From Palsa-506 sp963707065 (GTDB lineage Bacteria > Actinomycetota > Actinomycetes > Streptosporangiales > Streptosporangiaceae), in NCBI GenBank assembly GCA_963707065.1, contig CAVPPJ010000014.1, positions 57,908-121,907 on the forward strand: a DNA stretch of 64,000 nt, in the 5' to 3' direction. Positions 45,702 to 53,735 of this stretch are shown piece by piece. The stretch's first letter is position 1. Every line of letters starts with the position of its first letter. Under the pieces are notes generated by a model that was not told the DNA's origin, ran no database searches, and saw only the letters and a list, made by a program, of their open reading frames with translations. The translations under genes were made by a program, and so were the position numbers.

Positions 45702-46135
45702 TGACTGATTCTGCCTGCCTGCTCTCGGCCCGTCTGCCTGGATAGGCGCCGATCCCTGGCGAGTGGCTACCGGGTATAGGGCCGGCGATAGCCGATCGCA
45801 TGCGACGTGACCGCAGGGAGCGCCTTAGACGCGGTGGCCGCGAGCTGGACAATGAACCGCCGAGGTTGACGGCCTCCGTGCAGCACCGGCCTGCTCGCCG
45901 GGTGAGCTGGGTTGATCAGCGGCGTCTGAGCGGTTGGGCCCGGCGCGCGTCGGCCGGGGCCCCAAGGCCAGAGGCCGACGCTGGCGCCGGGCCGCAGCGG
46001 AGCCGCTGATCTATGTACGGATTAATTCGGCACTAGGTGCATGTGTCCTCCGTCGGGTGATGCGCGACACTGATCCGTCAGCTGATCTGCGACAGTCCAA
46101 AGCGCGGATTGCGGCAGATGCGGGCGTTGCGAGGC
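45702..46135. other. Non-coding stretch with a long hairpin
   Basis: The 434-base gap holds no supported gene. Its main content is the long palindrome at 45914-46011, described separately. Part of it resembles 55380-55480. Confidence 0.5.
45914..46011. repeat. 98-base imperfect palindrome (long hairpin)
   Basis: Outer arms GATCAGCGGC (45914-45923) and GCCGCTGATC (46002-46011) pair perfectly. Inside, GCCCGGCGC (45938-45946) pairs with GCGCCGGGC (45984-45992) and GTCGGCC (45949-45955) with GGCCGAC (45973-45979). A diverged half of the same structure occurs at about 55388-55470 just before an integrase tail. No T-run follows, so it is not a plain terminator. Confidence 0.7.
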
Positions 46136-46575
46136 TCAGCCGATGCGCTCGGCCAGCGTGACAATGATCCCTTCCGGCCACCGGACATAGGCCATCCGCC
46201 AGGCGCCCTCGTACTCGCCGATGCCACCGACCAGCCCGTAGCCCTCGGCAGCTGCCCAGCCGACAGCCGCCTGCAGGTCGCAGACCTCGAAGGCCACGTT
46301 GCGCAATCCCAGCTCGTTGGCCATGGCGGCCGGCGAGCCCGGCACGGAGCCCGGTCGCACGAAGCTCGAGAGCTCCAGCCCGGTGCCATCCCGGGCGGCT
46401 TCAGCATGACGATCTCGGTGCGGGAGCCGGGAATGCCGCAGACCGTATCCAGGAACTCGCCCTCGACGAACGTCCTGCCCTCGACCTCCAGGCCCAGCGC
46501 CACGAAGAACGCGGTCACGACATCGGGATCTGCGACCGTGAGGCCGACGTGATCGAAGCGCCGTACATGGGACAC
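46136..46575 (-). pseudogene. VOC/glyoxalase family protein, frameshifted
   Basis: GTG 46575 opens VSHVRRFDHVGLTVADPDVV, a VOC start with metal His, and EFLDTVCGIPGSRTEIVMLK. Near 46400 the frame breaks and DGTGLELSSFVRPGSVPGSP, MANELGLRNVAFEVCDLQAA and YVRWPEGIIVTLAERIG continue in another frame to 46136. One base seems to be missing in CCGCCCGGG. Corrected length is about 146 residues, normal for the family, with both metal-site histidines and the terminal acid (PEGIIV replaces usual GN-ELH). Confidence 0.75.
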
Positions 46576-46719
46576 AGGCCCGTCCTCCCGTCGTCGTATC
46601 GACCGTGCATCCGCCACGGCAGGCGTTCTCAGTACCTCTCGCTGGGGACCTCCGCAAACGCGGACTATCAGCGGCCATGAGCGGATGTCAGCAATGATGA
46701 GGCGTTCGGTCGGAAGCGG

Positions 46720-47262
46720 GTGATGATGAGGCAACCAAGACTGTTCCTGACTGTGGGACTCCCATGCACCGGGAAGACCACTGCTGCTCGGCGCATCGAG
46801 ATCGAGCAGAAAGCACTTCGTCTCACGAAGGACGAATGGGTGAAGGCTCTCTACGGGCACGAGAATCCGCCATCGGCTCAGGACGTGATCGAAGGACGGC
46901 TCATCCAGATCGGGCTGCGCGCCCTCGAACTCGGCAACAACGTCGTGATCGACTATGGCCTGTGGGGTCGAGACGAGCGCTCCGCTCTACGCCAGGCAGC
47001 AGCAGACCTAGGCGCGATGGTGGAGATGCGTTACTTCGAACTCACCCCAGCCGAGCAGCGGAGACGACTTGATCAGCGCCAAGCCGAATCGCCACACACG
47101 ACCTGGCCTATGTCCGACGAGGAACTCGCTGAGTGGGCTGCCAACATCGACATCCCGACCCCAGGCGAACTCGACGGCAGTGAACCCATTGATGATCCAC
47201 CGGCTGGATTCGCGACATGGGACGAGTGGCGCCGATACCGCTGGCCGCTGTCGGTCTCCTGA
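46720..47262 (+). CDS. P-loop kinase-like ATP-binding protein (AAA_33)
   Basis: The 180-residue protein has LTVGLPCTGKTT (P-loop, 11-22), ALRLTKDEWVKALYGHENPP, and GLRALELGNNVVIDYGLWGR with the DxG..R pattern of small-molecule kinases of the AAA_33/Zeta-toxin-like group. The end, PPAGFATWDEWRRYRWPLS, is conserved in actinobacterial members. The phosphate acceptor is unknown. Zeta-toxin relatives phosphorylate UDP-sugars, but no antitoxin gene is adjacent. Confidence 0.87.
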   Translation: MMMRQPRLFLTVGLPCTGKTTAARRIEIEQKALRLTKDEWVKALYGHENPPSAQDVIEGRLIQIGLRALELGNNVVIDYGLWGRDERSALRQAAADLGAMVEMRYFELTPAEQRRRLDQRQAESPHTTWPMSDEELAEWAANIDIPTPGELDGSEPIDDPPAGFATWDEWRRYRWPLSVS

Positions 47263-47358
47263 CGCCTGCTCCTCATGCGCTGCCCACGACCGCTCATCAA
47301 GCAGATCCGTGCGTCGCCGCCCGTCATGTGATCGTCAGGCTTCTAGACCTGTCGCAGA

Positions 47359-47607
47359 TCAGCTGGCGGACATGCGTCGCGGATCAGTTGGCGGATCACA
47401 AGCGCTCGGTGCATGCAGTGCCGTGGTGATTTCGGCTAGCTCGGTGGTCACGGCGTCGGCTCCGGCCTGCGTCAGCTAGTCGACCTTGGCGGGCTTGTTC
47501 GCGTACCCGATCACGGCGACACCTGCCAGGCGTACGAAGACGCATTCAGCGGGGTTGGCGTCGAGGACGCCTACTGCCGTGCGTACCCGGTACGGACTGG
47601 GTTTCAT
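47359..47607 (-). pseudogene. HAD hydrolase, C-terminal remnant with in-frame stop
   Basis: Reading leftward: VGVLDANPAECVFV, then LAGVAVIGYANKPAKVD, a TAG at 47476-47478, and LTQAGADAVTTELAEITTAL to TGA 47359-47361. GYANKPxK and AGAD are the end of the HAD hydrolases that pair with GntR regulators in actinobacterial elements. The DSxxD motif between VFV and LAG is deleted. A second scrap of the same gene type is at 60096. Confidence 0.65.
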
Positions 47608-47703
47608 TAGCACCGGGTCGGAGCCGACGCCCACAGCGGCCCTGGCTCAGCGAGCTAATGGCACGAGCGGGCCGCTATCGATCTTGGTGGGAGGTGTTTC
47701 GCC

Positions 47704-47740
47704 TGGTGGAGCTAAGGAGACTCGAACTCCTGACCCCCTG
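47704..47740 (-). repeat. tRNA-Ala(TGC) 3'-half fragment, att-like copy 2
   Basis: On the minus strand this reads CAGGGGGTCAGGAGTTCGAG then TCTCCTTAGCTCCACCA. It matches the other copies but stops short of the anticodon loop, where ACCGGCAAAC begins. The preceding leader is a diverged version (ATCGATCTTGGTGGGAGGTG). One GGCACG motif is at 47659. Confidence 0.85.
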
Positions 47741-47865
47741 ACCGGCAAACAACAGGCAGCCGATTCACAGGCGTCCTTCGCCGCAGGCCAGTATCCCTGC
47801 AGGTGTCGGTAGATCCGCTGATGTCCCGGCCTGTTGCGGTGCTTCTGTGCTGTGCACTGCTCCGC

Positions 47866-48291
47866 TCAGGGAACGGTTCCGCGGGGGACGACCCAGTGCG
47901 CTGGCTGGGCAGTGACCTGGGTGATGAGCTCGTAATCGCCGTCGTAATGGAGCACGGTGACGCGTTCGCGCTCGGCCACGGCAGCGATCAGCAGGTCCGG
48001 AAAGCCGACCGCCCTGACCTGCCCGCTACGCCACAGCTGCCGCTGCACGGCCAGTGCCCGGCGCCAGTCCTCATCATGGGTGGGCAGCCACTCATAACCG
48101 GCATCGCGGTCCGCGCGCAGCTCATCGAACTCCTTGCCGCTCCTGGTCGCCCAGCCCAGTTCAAATTCGATGACACCGCAGGTGGCAACGAGCCCCGCCT
48201 CGATCAGCGGCCCCAGCACCGCGGCAACGGGCGCATGCCGCAAGCGCGCCAGCGCGCTGGTATCGGCCAGGTAGCTGGCTACTGCCGCCAT
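47866..48291 (-). CDS. VapC-type PIN-domain ribonuclease toxin
   Basis: The 141-residue protein starts at ATG 48291 and has the PIN-domain acids: D10 in YLADTSALA, E in CGVIEFELGW, D in VGFPDLLIAAVAE and D in LHYDGDYELI. VapC toxins cleave tRNA or rRNA as Mg2+-dependent RNases. Its start overlaps the vapB stop by 13 bases, the usual operon order antitoxin then toxin. The pair lies just right of a tRNA half-site, where stabilising modules of integrated elements are often found. Confidence 0.92.
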   Translation of the reverse strand: MAAVASYLADTSALARLRHAPVAAVLGPLIEAGLVATCGVIEFELGWATRSGKEFDELRADRDAGYEWLPTHDEDWRRALAVQRQLWRSGQVRAVGFPDLLIAAVAERERVTVLHYDGDYELITQVTAQPAHWVVPRGTVP

Positions 48292-48488
48292 GCGCCCCGC
48301 ATGACCTCCGCATTTTCCAGGTCTGGCAGGCCGTTAGAGGTCAGCCTCTGCAAGTCCCGCCGCCGAGCCGCCAGCGCGGCTACCTGGCGCAGCGCCGCGT
48401 TGACCGTGTCCTTCTTCGTCCGCGTATGCAGAACCTCCTGAGCCGCCGCCAGGTCCCCCTCGTCCACATCAATCAGGGTCTTCGCCAT
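48279..48488 (-). CDS. VapB-type antitoxin
   Basis: ATG 48488 follows GAGGAGGTGGCG and gives 69 residues, MAKTLIDVDEGDLAAAQEVL then HTRTKKDTVNAALRQVAALA. This is the DUF2191/VapB ribbon-helix-helix type that starts with an N-terminal DNA-binding strand and a C-terminal toxin-binding tail. It would repress its own promoter with VapC; an 8-base inverted repeat sits upstream at 48510-48540. Confidence 0.92.
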   Translation of the reverse strand: MAKTLIDVDEGDLAAAQEVLHTRTKKDTVNAALRQVAALAARRRDLQRLTSNGLPDLENAEVMRGAWRQ

Positions 48489-48509
48489 CGCCACCTCCTC
48501 GAGCATCCA

Positions 48510-48540
48510 GTATATCTTGACGAGCCAGCAGTAGATATAC
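48510..48540. promoter_or_regulatory. VapB operator candidate
   Basis: GTATATCT (48510-48517) and AGATATAC (48533-48540) form a perfect 8-base inverted repeat with a 15-base spacer, 22 bases before the vapB start codon. AT-rich dyads like this stand out in the GC-rich context and fit autoregulation. Confidence 0.6.
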
Positions 48541-48745
48541 CACGGGCGGCCAGCACCGTCATCGCTAAAGCGGCCAGGCTGATCGTCTGGGCTACGAAAC
48601 TTCGCGATCTCCGAGATCGGAGCGCACAATGCCGCCTAATGTTCTGCATGGCTGGTGGCCTGTGCCAGTGACGGCCGCTCTCAGCACGGATTCGGATCAT
48701 CTGCACCCTCGGTTTCTTGATCGCCGGAGCCTGTGGCCGCCCACG

Positions 48746-50002
48746 TCAGAGTGACCAGAGGGCCTCGGTGGGGTTGAGGCGGGCGGCGCGCAGGGCGGGG
48801 AGCAGGCCGGCGAGGGCGCCGATGAGGATGGTCGCGGCCAGGCCGCCGGCCCAGGCGTCGGTGGGTATGACGGTCGCCCAACCTTTGACGTGGGCGTAGA
48901 TGGCGGTGGCGAGCGCGCCGAGGCCGATGCCCACGACACCGCCGGCCAGGGCCAGCAGGATCGCCTCGGACAGGAACTGGGTGCGGATGTGGCCCTTGGT
49001 GGCGCCCAGCGCGCGGCGCAGCCCGATCTCGGTGCGGCGTTCGAGCACGGAGATGACCATGATGTTGGCCACCCCGATGGCGCCGACCAGCAGCGCGACC
49101 GCGCCGAGCCCGAGGAACAGCGAGTTGAACGCGGCCTTCGCGGCGGCTTGGGCGACCAGCGCGGATGAGGGCTGGGACACGTTGGCGACCGTGGGGTCCT
49201 CCGGGCTGGCCTGGGCTGCCAGCAGGTTGTGGACCCGGTTGACCTGGCTGTCGACGGCCTTGATGTAGATCGTGGTGGGGTGGCCGTCGAAACCGAGGTA
49301 CTTCTCCGCGAACGGGTAGCCGACCAGGATCGAGGAGTCGATGTCGGGGGCCAGCACGTCGGGCTTGAGGATCCCGGCAACGTACAGCCACATACCGGTG
49401 CCGGTGCCGGTGGTGATCCAGATCCGCTCCTCAGGGTAAACGTGGTCAATGCCCAGCAGCTGGGCGGCGGCGGCGCCGAGCACCGCGACCGGCTCACTGC
49501 TAGTCGCCGGGTTCAGGTAGGAACCCTGGGCCAGGCTGGTCTCGGCGGCCGCGGGCAGCCCGAGGGTGGCGGCGTCGACGGTCAGCGCGTTGGTGTTCAC
49601 GCTGGGGATCAGCGGGCTGCGGTAGGCGCTGGCGGTGGTGCTGCCGGTGGACTGGACGGCGTACACACCGGCCAGGCGGCCGATCATCGCCGGAGCGGTG
49701 GCGGGGAGTTCGGCGGGCTGCCCGGTCAGGCCCGCGCCGGCGGTTTGGACGGTGAGCAGGTTGGTGCCCAGCGCGGCGATCTCGGCGTTCAGCCCCGCCG
49801 CCGATGAGGACGACAAGCCGAGCACCGCGACGATCGCCGCCACCCCGATCGCGATGCCCAGCGCCGACAGGCCGGCGCGGAGCTTGCGGGTGCGCAGCCC
49901 GACCGCAGAAAGCCGGGCCAGGTCGGCCAGCCGCAGCCGGGCCGCAGCCGGGTGGCGCGGCGCCAGGGCGGCCGCTGATACGGCGGGCGCCCGGGCCGTC
50001 AT
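48746..50002 (-). CDS. MacB-type ABC transporter permease
   Basis: The 418-residue permease has one N-terminal helix (SALGIAIGVAAIVAVLGLSS, about 46-65), a periplasmic MacB_PCD-type domain (about 70-275) and three C-terminal helices with the FtsX motif LERRTEIGLRRALGATKGHI. Its ATG overlaps the ATPase stop by ATGA. With the ATPase and the HlyD-like adaptor it forms a tripartite-style exporter of peptides, lipids or macrolide-like drugs. Last gene of the operon. Confidence 0.9.
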   Translation of the reverse strand: MTARAPAVSAAALAPRHPAAARLRLADLARLSAVGLRTRKLRAGLSALGIAIGVAAIVAVLGLSSSSAAGLNAEIAALGTNLLTVQTAGAGLTGQPAELPATAPAMIGRLAGVYAVQSTGSTTASAYRSPLIPSVNTNALTVDAATLGLPAAAETSLAQGSYLNPATSSEPVAVLGAAAAQLLGIDHVYPEERIWITTGTGTGMWLYVAGILKPDVLAPDIDSSILVGYPFAEKYLGFDGHPTTIYIKAVDSQVNRVHNLLAAQASPEDPTVANVSQPSSALVAQAAAKAAFNSLFLGLGAVALLVGAIGVANIMVISVLERRTEIGLRRALGATKGHIRTQFLSEAILLALAGGVVGIGLGALATAIYAHVKGWATVIPTDAWAGGLAATILIGALAGLLPALRAARLNPTEALWSL

Positions 50003-50823
50003 AGCGGTTCTCCTTCCCGCTCAGGCCGCGAGGGCGGCCAGCCCGCCAGCCGCTCATGCGACTCCTCCCAGCCCGGCGACACGCCGCCGGCGGCGCCGGG
50101 GCCGGTGTCGGAGATGATCCGCCCGTCCAGCATCTGGACCTGCCGACGCATCCGGGCGGCGATCGCGTGGTCGTGGGTGACCACCACGATCGTGGTCCCG
50201 GCCCGGTTCAGCTCGTGCAGCAGGTCGATGATCGCGGCGCCGGTGCCGGAGTCGAGGTTGCCGGTGGGCTCGTCGGCCAGCACGATCGCCGGGGCCCCGG
50301 CCAGCGCCCGGGCGATCGCCACCCGCTGCCGCTCTCCACCCGATAGCTGGGTGGGCCGGGCGCCCAGCCGGTGGCCGAGCCCGACCTGTTCCAGGGCAAT
50401 GGCCGCGGCCTCGCGGCGGGCGGCCAGGCCCACCCCCGCGTACAGCAGGCCGTCGGCCACGTTGTCCAAGATCTTCTGGTGCTCGGCCAAGAAGTACTGC
50501 TGGAACACGAACCCGATCGCCGACGCCCGCAGCCCCGCAAGCTCCCGGTCCGATAGCCCGGCCACGTCCAGCCCGGCCACCTTGACGGTCCCGCTGCTGG
50601 CCTGGTCCAAGGTCCCGGCCACGTGCAGCAGCGTGGTCTTCCCCGACCCCGACGGGCCGAGCACCCCGGCCAGTTCCCCGGCCGCCACCTGAAGGCTCAC
50701 CCCGCGCAGCGCGGGCACCGGCGGCGAGCCGGGATAGACCTTGGTCACCTGTTCCAGCTCGAGCACTAGCCCACCAGCCGCGGGGCCGGACCCGGCCAGC
50801 GCCTCATGCACCTGGGTGCTCAT
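49999..50823 (-). CDS. MacB-type ABC transporter ATPase
   Basis: The 274-residue protein has Walker A GPSGSGKTT (about 56-64), the Q-loop FVFQQYFL, signature LSGGE, Walker B IVLADEPTG and H-loop VVVTHDH. A C-terminal tail of about 45 residues is low complexity. Its ATG 50823 overlaps the adaptor stop (50820-50822), again ATGA. It drives the permease encoded next. Confidence 0.92.
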   Translation of the reverse strand: MSTQVHEALAGSGPAAGGLVLELEQVTKVYPGSPPVPALRGVSLQVAAGELAGVLGPSGSGKTTLLHVAGTLDQASSGTVKVAGLDVAGLSDRELAGLRASAIGFVFQQYFLAEHQKILDNVADGLLYAGVGLAARREAAAIALEQVGLGHRLGARPTQLSGGERQRVAIARALAGAPAIVLADEPTGNLDSGTGAAIIDLLHELNRAGTTIVVVTHDHAIAARMRRQVQMLDGRIISDTGPGAAGGVSPGWEESHERLAGWPPSRPEREGEPL

Positions 50824-52113
50824 AGCCCCGGCACCACCACATGCTGCCCGGGGGCCAGGTTGCCGGTCACCTGCACCCGCCCGGCCGCGTCATCGAACAG
50901 GCCCGGCGTCACTTTCACGAAGTGATGCCCGCCCGGCCCGGTCACCTCCACCACGTATCCGCCGCCGGGCTGGGCCAGCAGCGCGTCCACCGGCACGCTC
51001 AGCACGTTGGAAACGCTGGCCTCGGTGATCGTCACCGTCACCGGGGCGGAGTTCAGCCGCCCGGCCGCCTTCGGGTGCTTCAGCGTCGCCAGCACCGTGA
51101 TCGTGGCCCCCGTGCCGGACGAGCCGGTGCCGTTCGCCGAGCCGCTGCCGCCCGGCGAGTTACCCGGGAAGACGAGGACGACGAGGACGGGGAGGAGGCC
51201 ACCCTGCTGATCTGGGAGATCACTCCCTGGGTGATGCTGCCGTCGGGCAGCGTGACGCTGACCGGGTCACCGACCTTCACCTCGGACTGCTGCCCGGCGT
51301 CCAGGTCGATGGTCACCACCGGGGTGGTGGAGGACGCGGTCAGCAGGACGGTCCCGGGCGTGGCCGGGCTGCCCACCACCGTGGTGGTGCCCCACCCGGT
51401 GATCAGCGCCGGGCCCGGCAGGAACACCGCCTCGCCCAGCGACAGTGTCCCGGTCTCGGTCAGGCCCAGCTTGGCCTGCAGTTGCTCCACCGCGTACGCG
51501 GTCTCGCCGCTGTAGTAATCCCACCCGGCCTTCGGGCCCAGCGCCGCCGTGGTCGTATACCCCAGCTTCACCAGCGCCGTGTTTAGCTCGGTGACATCCT
51601 CCCCATACATCCCCCCCGACAGGTCACGGTAGGCCGGGATGTTCCCGTAGAGCAGCACCACCGGGACCCCGGACACGTCATAGATCCGCTGCCCCTGGTA
51701 CACCGTCCGCCCCACCCGCGGCAGCCAGGTGATCGAGCCCGAGCCGCTCGCCGAGGAGGAGGAGGAGGGCTCTGCGGGACCACCACGCTCCACGTCCCGG
51801 CCTTGCCCAGCGTCGCGTCCACCACCGACTGGCTGGTCAGCGACCCCCGCTCAACGGTCGCGGTCGACGTCCGGTACCCGCTGTTAGCCGACGACCCAGA
51901 GCCCCGGCCCGGTTTGCTGAACACCCCGGCCGCCAGCGCCGCACCCACCCCTGCCACCAGCACCACCACCACGCCGGCCGCCACCCAGCGGCCCGGGTGG
52001 CGCCGGTGCCCACCCGACTGCCCCGGCGGTGCGGCTTCCGCCGCGCCGCCGGTGGCTGCCGGCTCATCCGCGGCCGCCCCGGTCGGCCGCTCGCGGGCAT
52101 CCGTGCTGCTCAT
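50820..52113 (-). pseudogene. HlyD/RND-type adaptor with peptidoglycan-binding domain, two frameshifts
   Basis: ATG 52113 opens a frame with a membrane anchor (RWVAAGVVVVLVAGVGAALA, about 42-61) and the first adaptor strand VERGSLTSQSVVDATL. Near 51765 the frame changes to LPRVGRTVYQGQRIYDVSGV, a peptidoglycan-binding-1-like helix set (GEDVTELNTALVKLGYTT), and barrel strands. Near 51175 it changes again to LKHPKAAGRLNSAPVTVTIT and SVPVDALLAQPGGGYVVEV, stopping at 50820. Both breaks fall in GAG/GAC-rich trinucleotide runs. Corrected, it is one adaptor of about 430 residues linking the MacB-like pump to the cell wall. The lesions could be slippage, decay or read errors. Confidence 0.75.
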
Positions 52114-52251
52114 GACCTTCCGTCACCCTTCAGGCCGGACGATTCGTGCACCCGGTATGCTCTCCGCGCCTGCGGCGACTGTTCGGCGTTCATTTCAAGA
52201 ACCCTTCTTCCTGGCCGGACGTGCTACGCCCGCCGTAGTCATCTGCCGGGG

Positions 52252-52785
52252 CTACGCGTTGCAGGTCTTCAGCGCGGCCTCGAACTGCGGAGAGGTCGTG
52301 TCGATGCTGGCCGGCAGCGGCTGCTCGATAACGCTGCCGTTCTGGAATACAGGGTCCGGGTAAGTGGGGTAGCCGTGCGACCGCATGCAGGCCGCGGCTT
52401 TCAGCATTTGGGTTTTCTGCTGCTGCGTCACGGGGGGCGGGCCGCCTCCTGGGAGCAGGTGCTTGCATGCCTTCATGGCCGAGGTGAACTGGGCCGTGCG
52501 GGGCGTGACGCCGGTGAGCGTAGATCCCATGATGCTCAGCACGGGGGCAGAGGAGTTCGAGTTGCTGGCCGGGTTGGAGATATAGGCGTTCGGCTCCCCG
52601 TTGTTGCGCAGGCACTGGGCGAAGGCGTCCAGTTGCTGCGCCCTCCCCTGCGACGGGCTGGCATGGGGCCTCGCCCCGTTCGAGCCGTCGCCGCAGGCCG
52701 CCGCCGCCAGGGTGACCGCGGCCAGGACCGCTACGGCGGCCACTTGCCACAGCGCCCCACGGCGGCTGCCACTGATCTTGTTCAT
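52252..52785 (-). CDS. Cysteine-rich lipoprotein of the efflux operon
   Basis: ATG 52785 follows AAGGAG and gives 177 residues. A signal peptide with lipobox TLAAAAC (C31) precedes a mature part containing AQCLRNNGEPNAYISNP, AMKACKHLLPGG and ACMRSHGYPTYPDP, three conserved cysteine-bearing segments. Proteins of this type regularly precede HlyD-MacAB genes in actinomycetes. Anchored on the outer face of the membrane, it may hold substrate for the pump; this is inferred from position. It is the first gene of the minus-strand operon. Confidence 0.85.
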   Translation of the reverse strand: MNKISGSRRGALWQVAAVAVLAAVTLAAAACGDGSNGARPHASPSQGRAQQLDAFAQCLRNNGEPNAYISNPASNSNSSAPVLSIMGSTLTGVTPRTAQFTSAMKACKHLLPGGGPPPVTQQQKTQMLKAAACMRSHGYPTYPDPVFQNGSVIEQPLPASIDTTSPQFEAALKTCNA

Positions 52786-52950
52786 GCCTGACTCCTTCTT
52801 TCTGCGGAACAGGGGGCGACCACGGGCCGGGCGGCCACACCGGCGTCGCCGCACCTGGCCAGCCGTCTCAGCGGTGCGCCAGGTGACGTGGCATATGTGG
52901 TTGTCCGTCGCTTGCTGGAAGCGTCGCTACAGTGGTTGTACGGCAGGGGC

Positions 52951-52988
52951 CATAACCTGGCGGTAACGCTGTTACGCCGCTGTTATCG
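52951..52988. promoter_or_regulatory. 38-bp imperfect palindrome between efflux operon and two-component system
   Basis: The left half starts CATAACCTGGCGGTAACG and the right half is CTGTTACGCCGCTGTTATCG; both contain ATAAC and GTAAC elements in dyad symmetry. It lies in the 286-base space between the divergent lipoprotein and response-regulator genes, a likely binding site for the OmpR-type regulator at 53072. Confidence 0.55.
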
Positions 52989-53071
52989 CTGGCCCGGCAC
53001 GCTGGGAAGACAAGCGCGCCCGGCCGCGGGGGACCCGGGCGGGCAGACCGCACCGGCCGCAGGGGAACACG

Positions 53072-53725
53072 ATGAGGGTGCTGGTGGTCGAGGACCACGC
53101 CAAGCTGGCGCTGGCGATCGCGGCCGTGCTGCGCCGCGAGGGCATGGCCGCCGACGTGGCCTTCGACGGCGGCGACGCGCTCGAAAAGACCGCCGTCAGC
53201 CGGTATGACGTGATCGTGCTGGACCGGGACCTGCCCGGCGTCCACGGCGACGAGGTCTGCCGCCAGCTGGCCGCCAGCGAGGACGGCAGCGGGATTTTGA
53301 TGCTGACCGCCTCGGCCACGATCGAGGACCGGGTCGAGGGCCTAGGGCTGGGCGCCGACGATTACCTGCCCAAGCCGTTCAACATCGCCGAACTGGTCGC
53401 CCGCATCCGCGCCCTGGCCCGCCGGACCCGTCCCACACTGCCTCCGGTCCTGGCCCGCGGGGACCTGCGGCTGGACCCCGCCCGCCGCGAAGCCACCCGG
53501 GCTGGGCGGCCGCTGGAGCTCAGCCCCAAGGAGTTCGCGGTGCTGCAACTGCTGCTCGAAGCCCAGGGCACCGTGGTCTCGGCCGAGGAACTGCTGGACC
53601 GGGCCTGGGATGAGATGGCCGACCCGTTCACCAACACCGTCAAGATGACCATCAGCCGGCTGCGCGCCAAACTCGGCGACCCGCCGGTCATCACCACCGT
53701 GCCCCAGGCCGGCTACCGGATCTAA
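53072..53725 (+). CDS. OmpR/PhoB-type response regulator of the efflux locus
   Basis: The 217-residue regulator has MRVLVVEDHAKLALAIAAVL, phosphoacceptor D51 in VIVLDRDLPGVHGD, K in DDYLPKPFNIAELVARI and a winged helix with LSPKEFAVLQLLLEAQGTVV and KMTISRLRAKLGDPP. It is divergent from the lipoprotein-HlyD-MacAB operon and followed 10 bases later by its kinase. Most likely it controls the efflux genes in response to the exported compound. Confidence 0.93.
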   Translation: MRVLVVEDHAKLALAIAAVLRREGMAADVAFDGGDALEKTAVSRYDVIVLDRDLPGVHGDEVCRQLAASEDGSGILMLTASATIEDRVEGLGLGADDYLPKPFNIAELVARIRALARRTRPTLPPVLARGDLRLDPARREATRAGRPLELSPKEFAVLQLLLEAQGTVVSAEELLDRAWDEMADPFTNTVKMTISRLRAKLGDPPVITTVPQAGYRI

Positions 53726-53735
53726 GGAACCCCCG

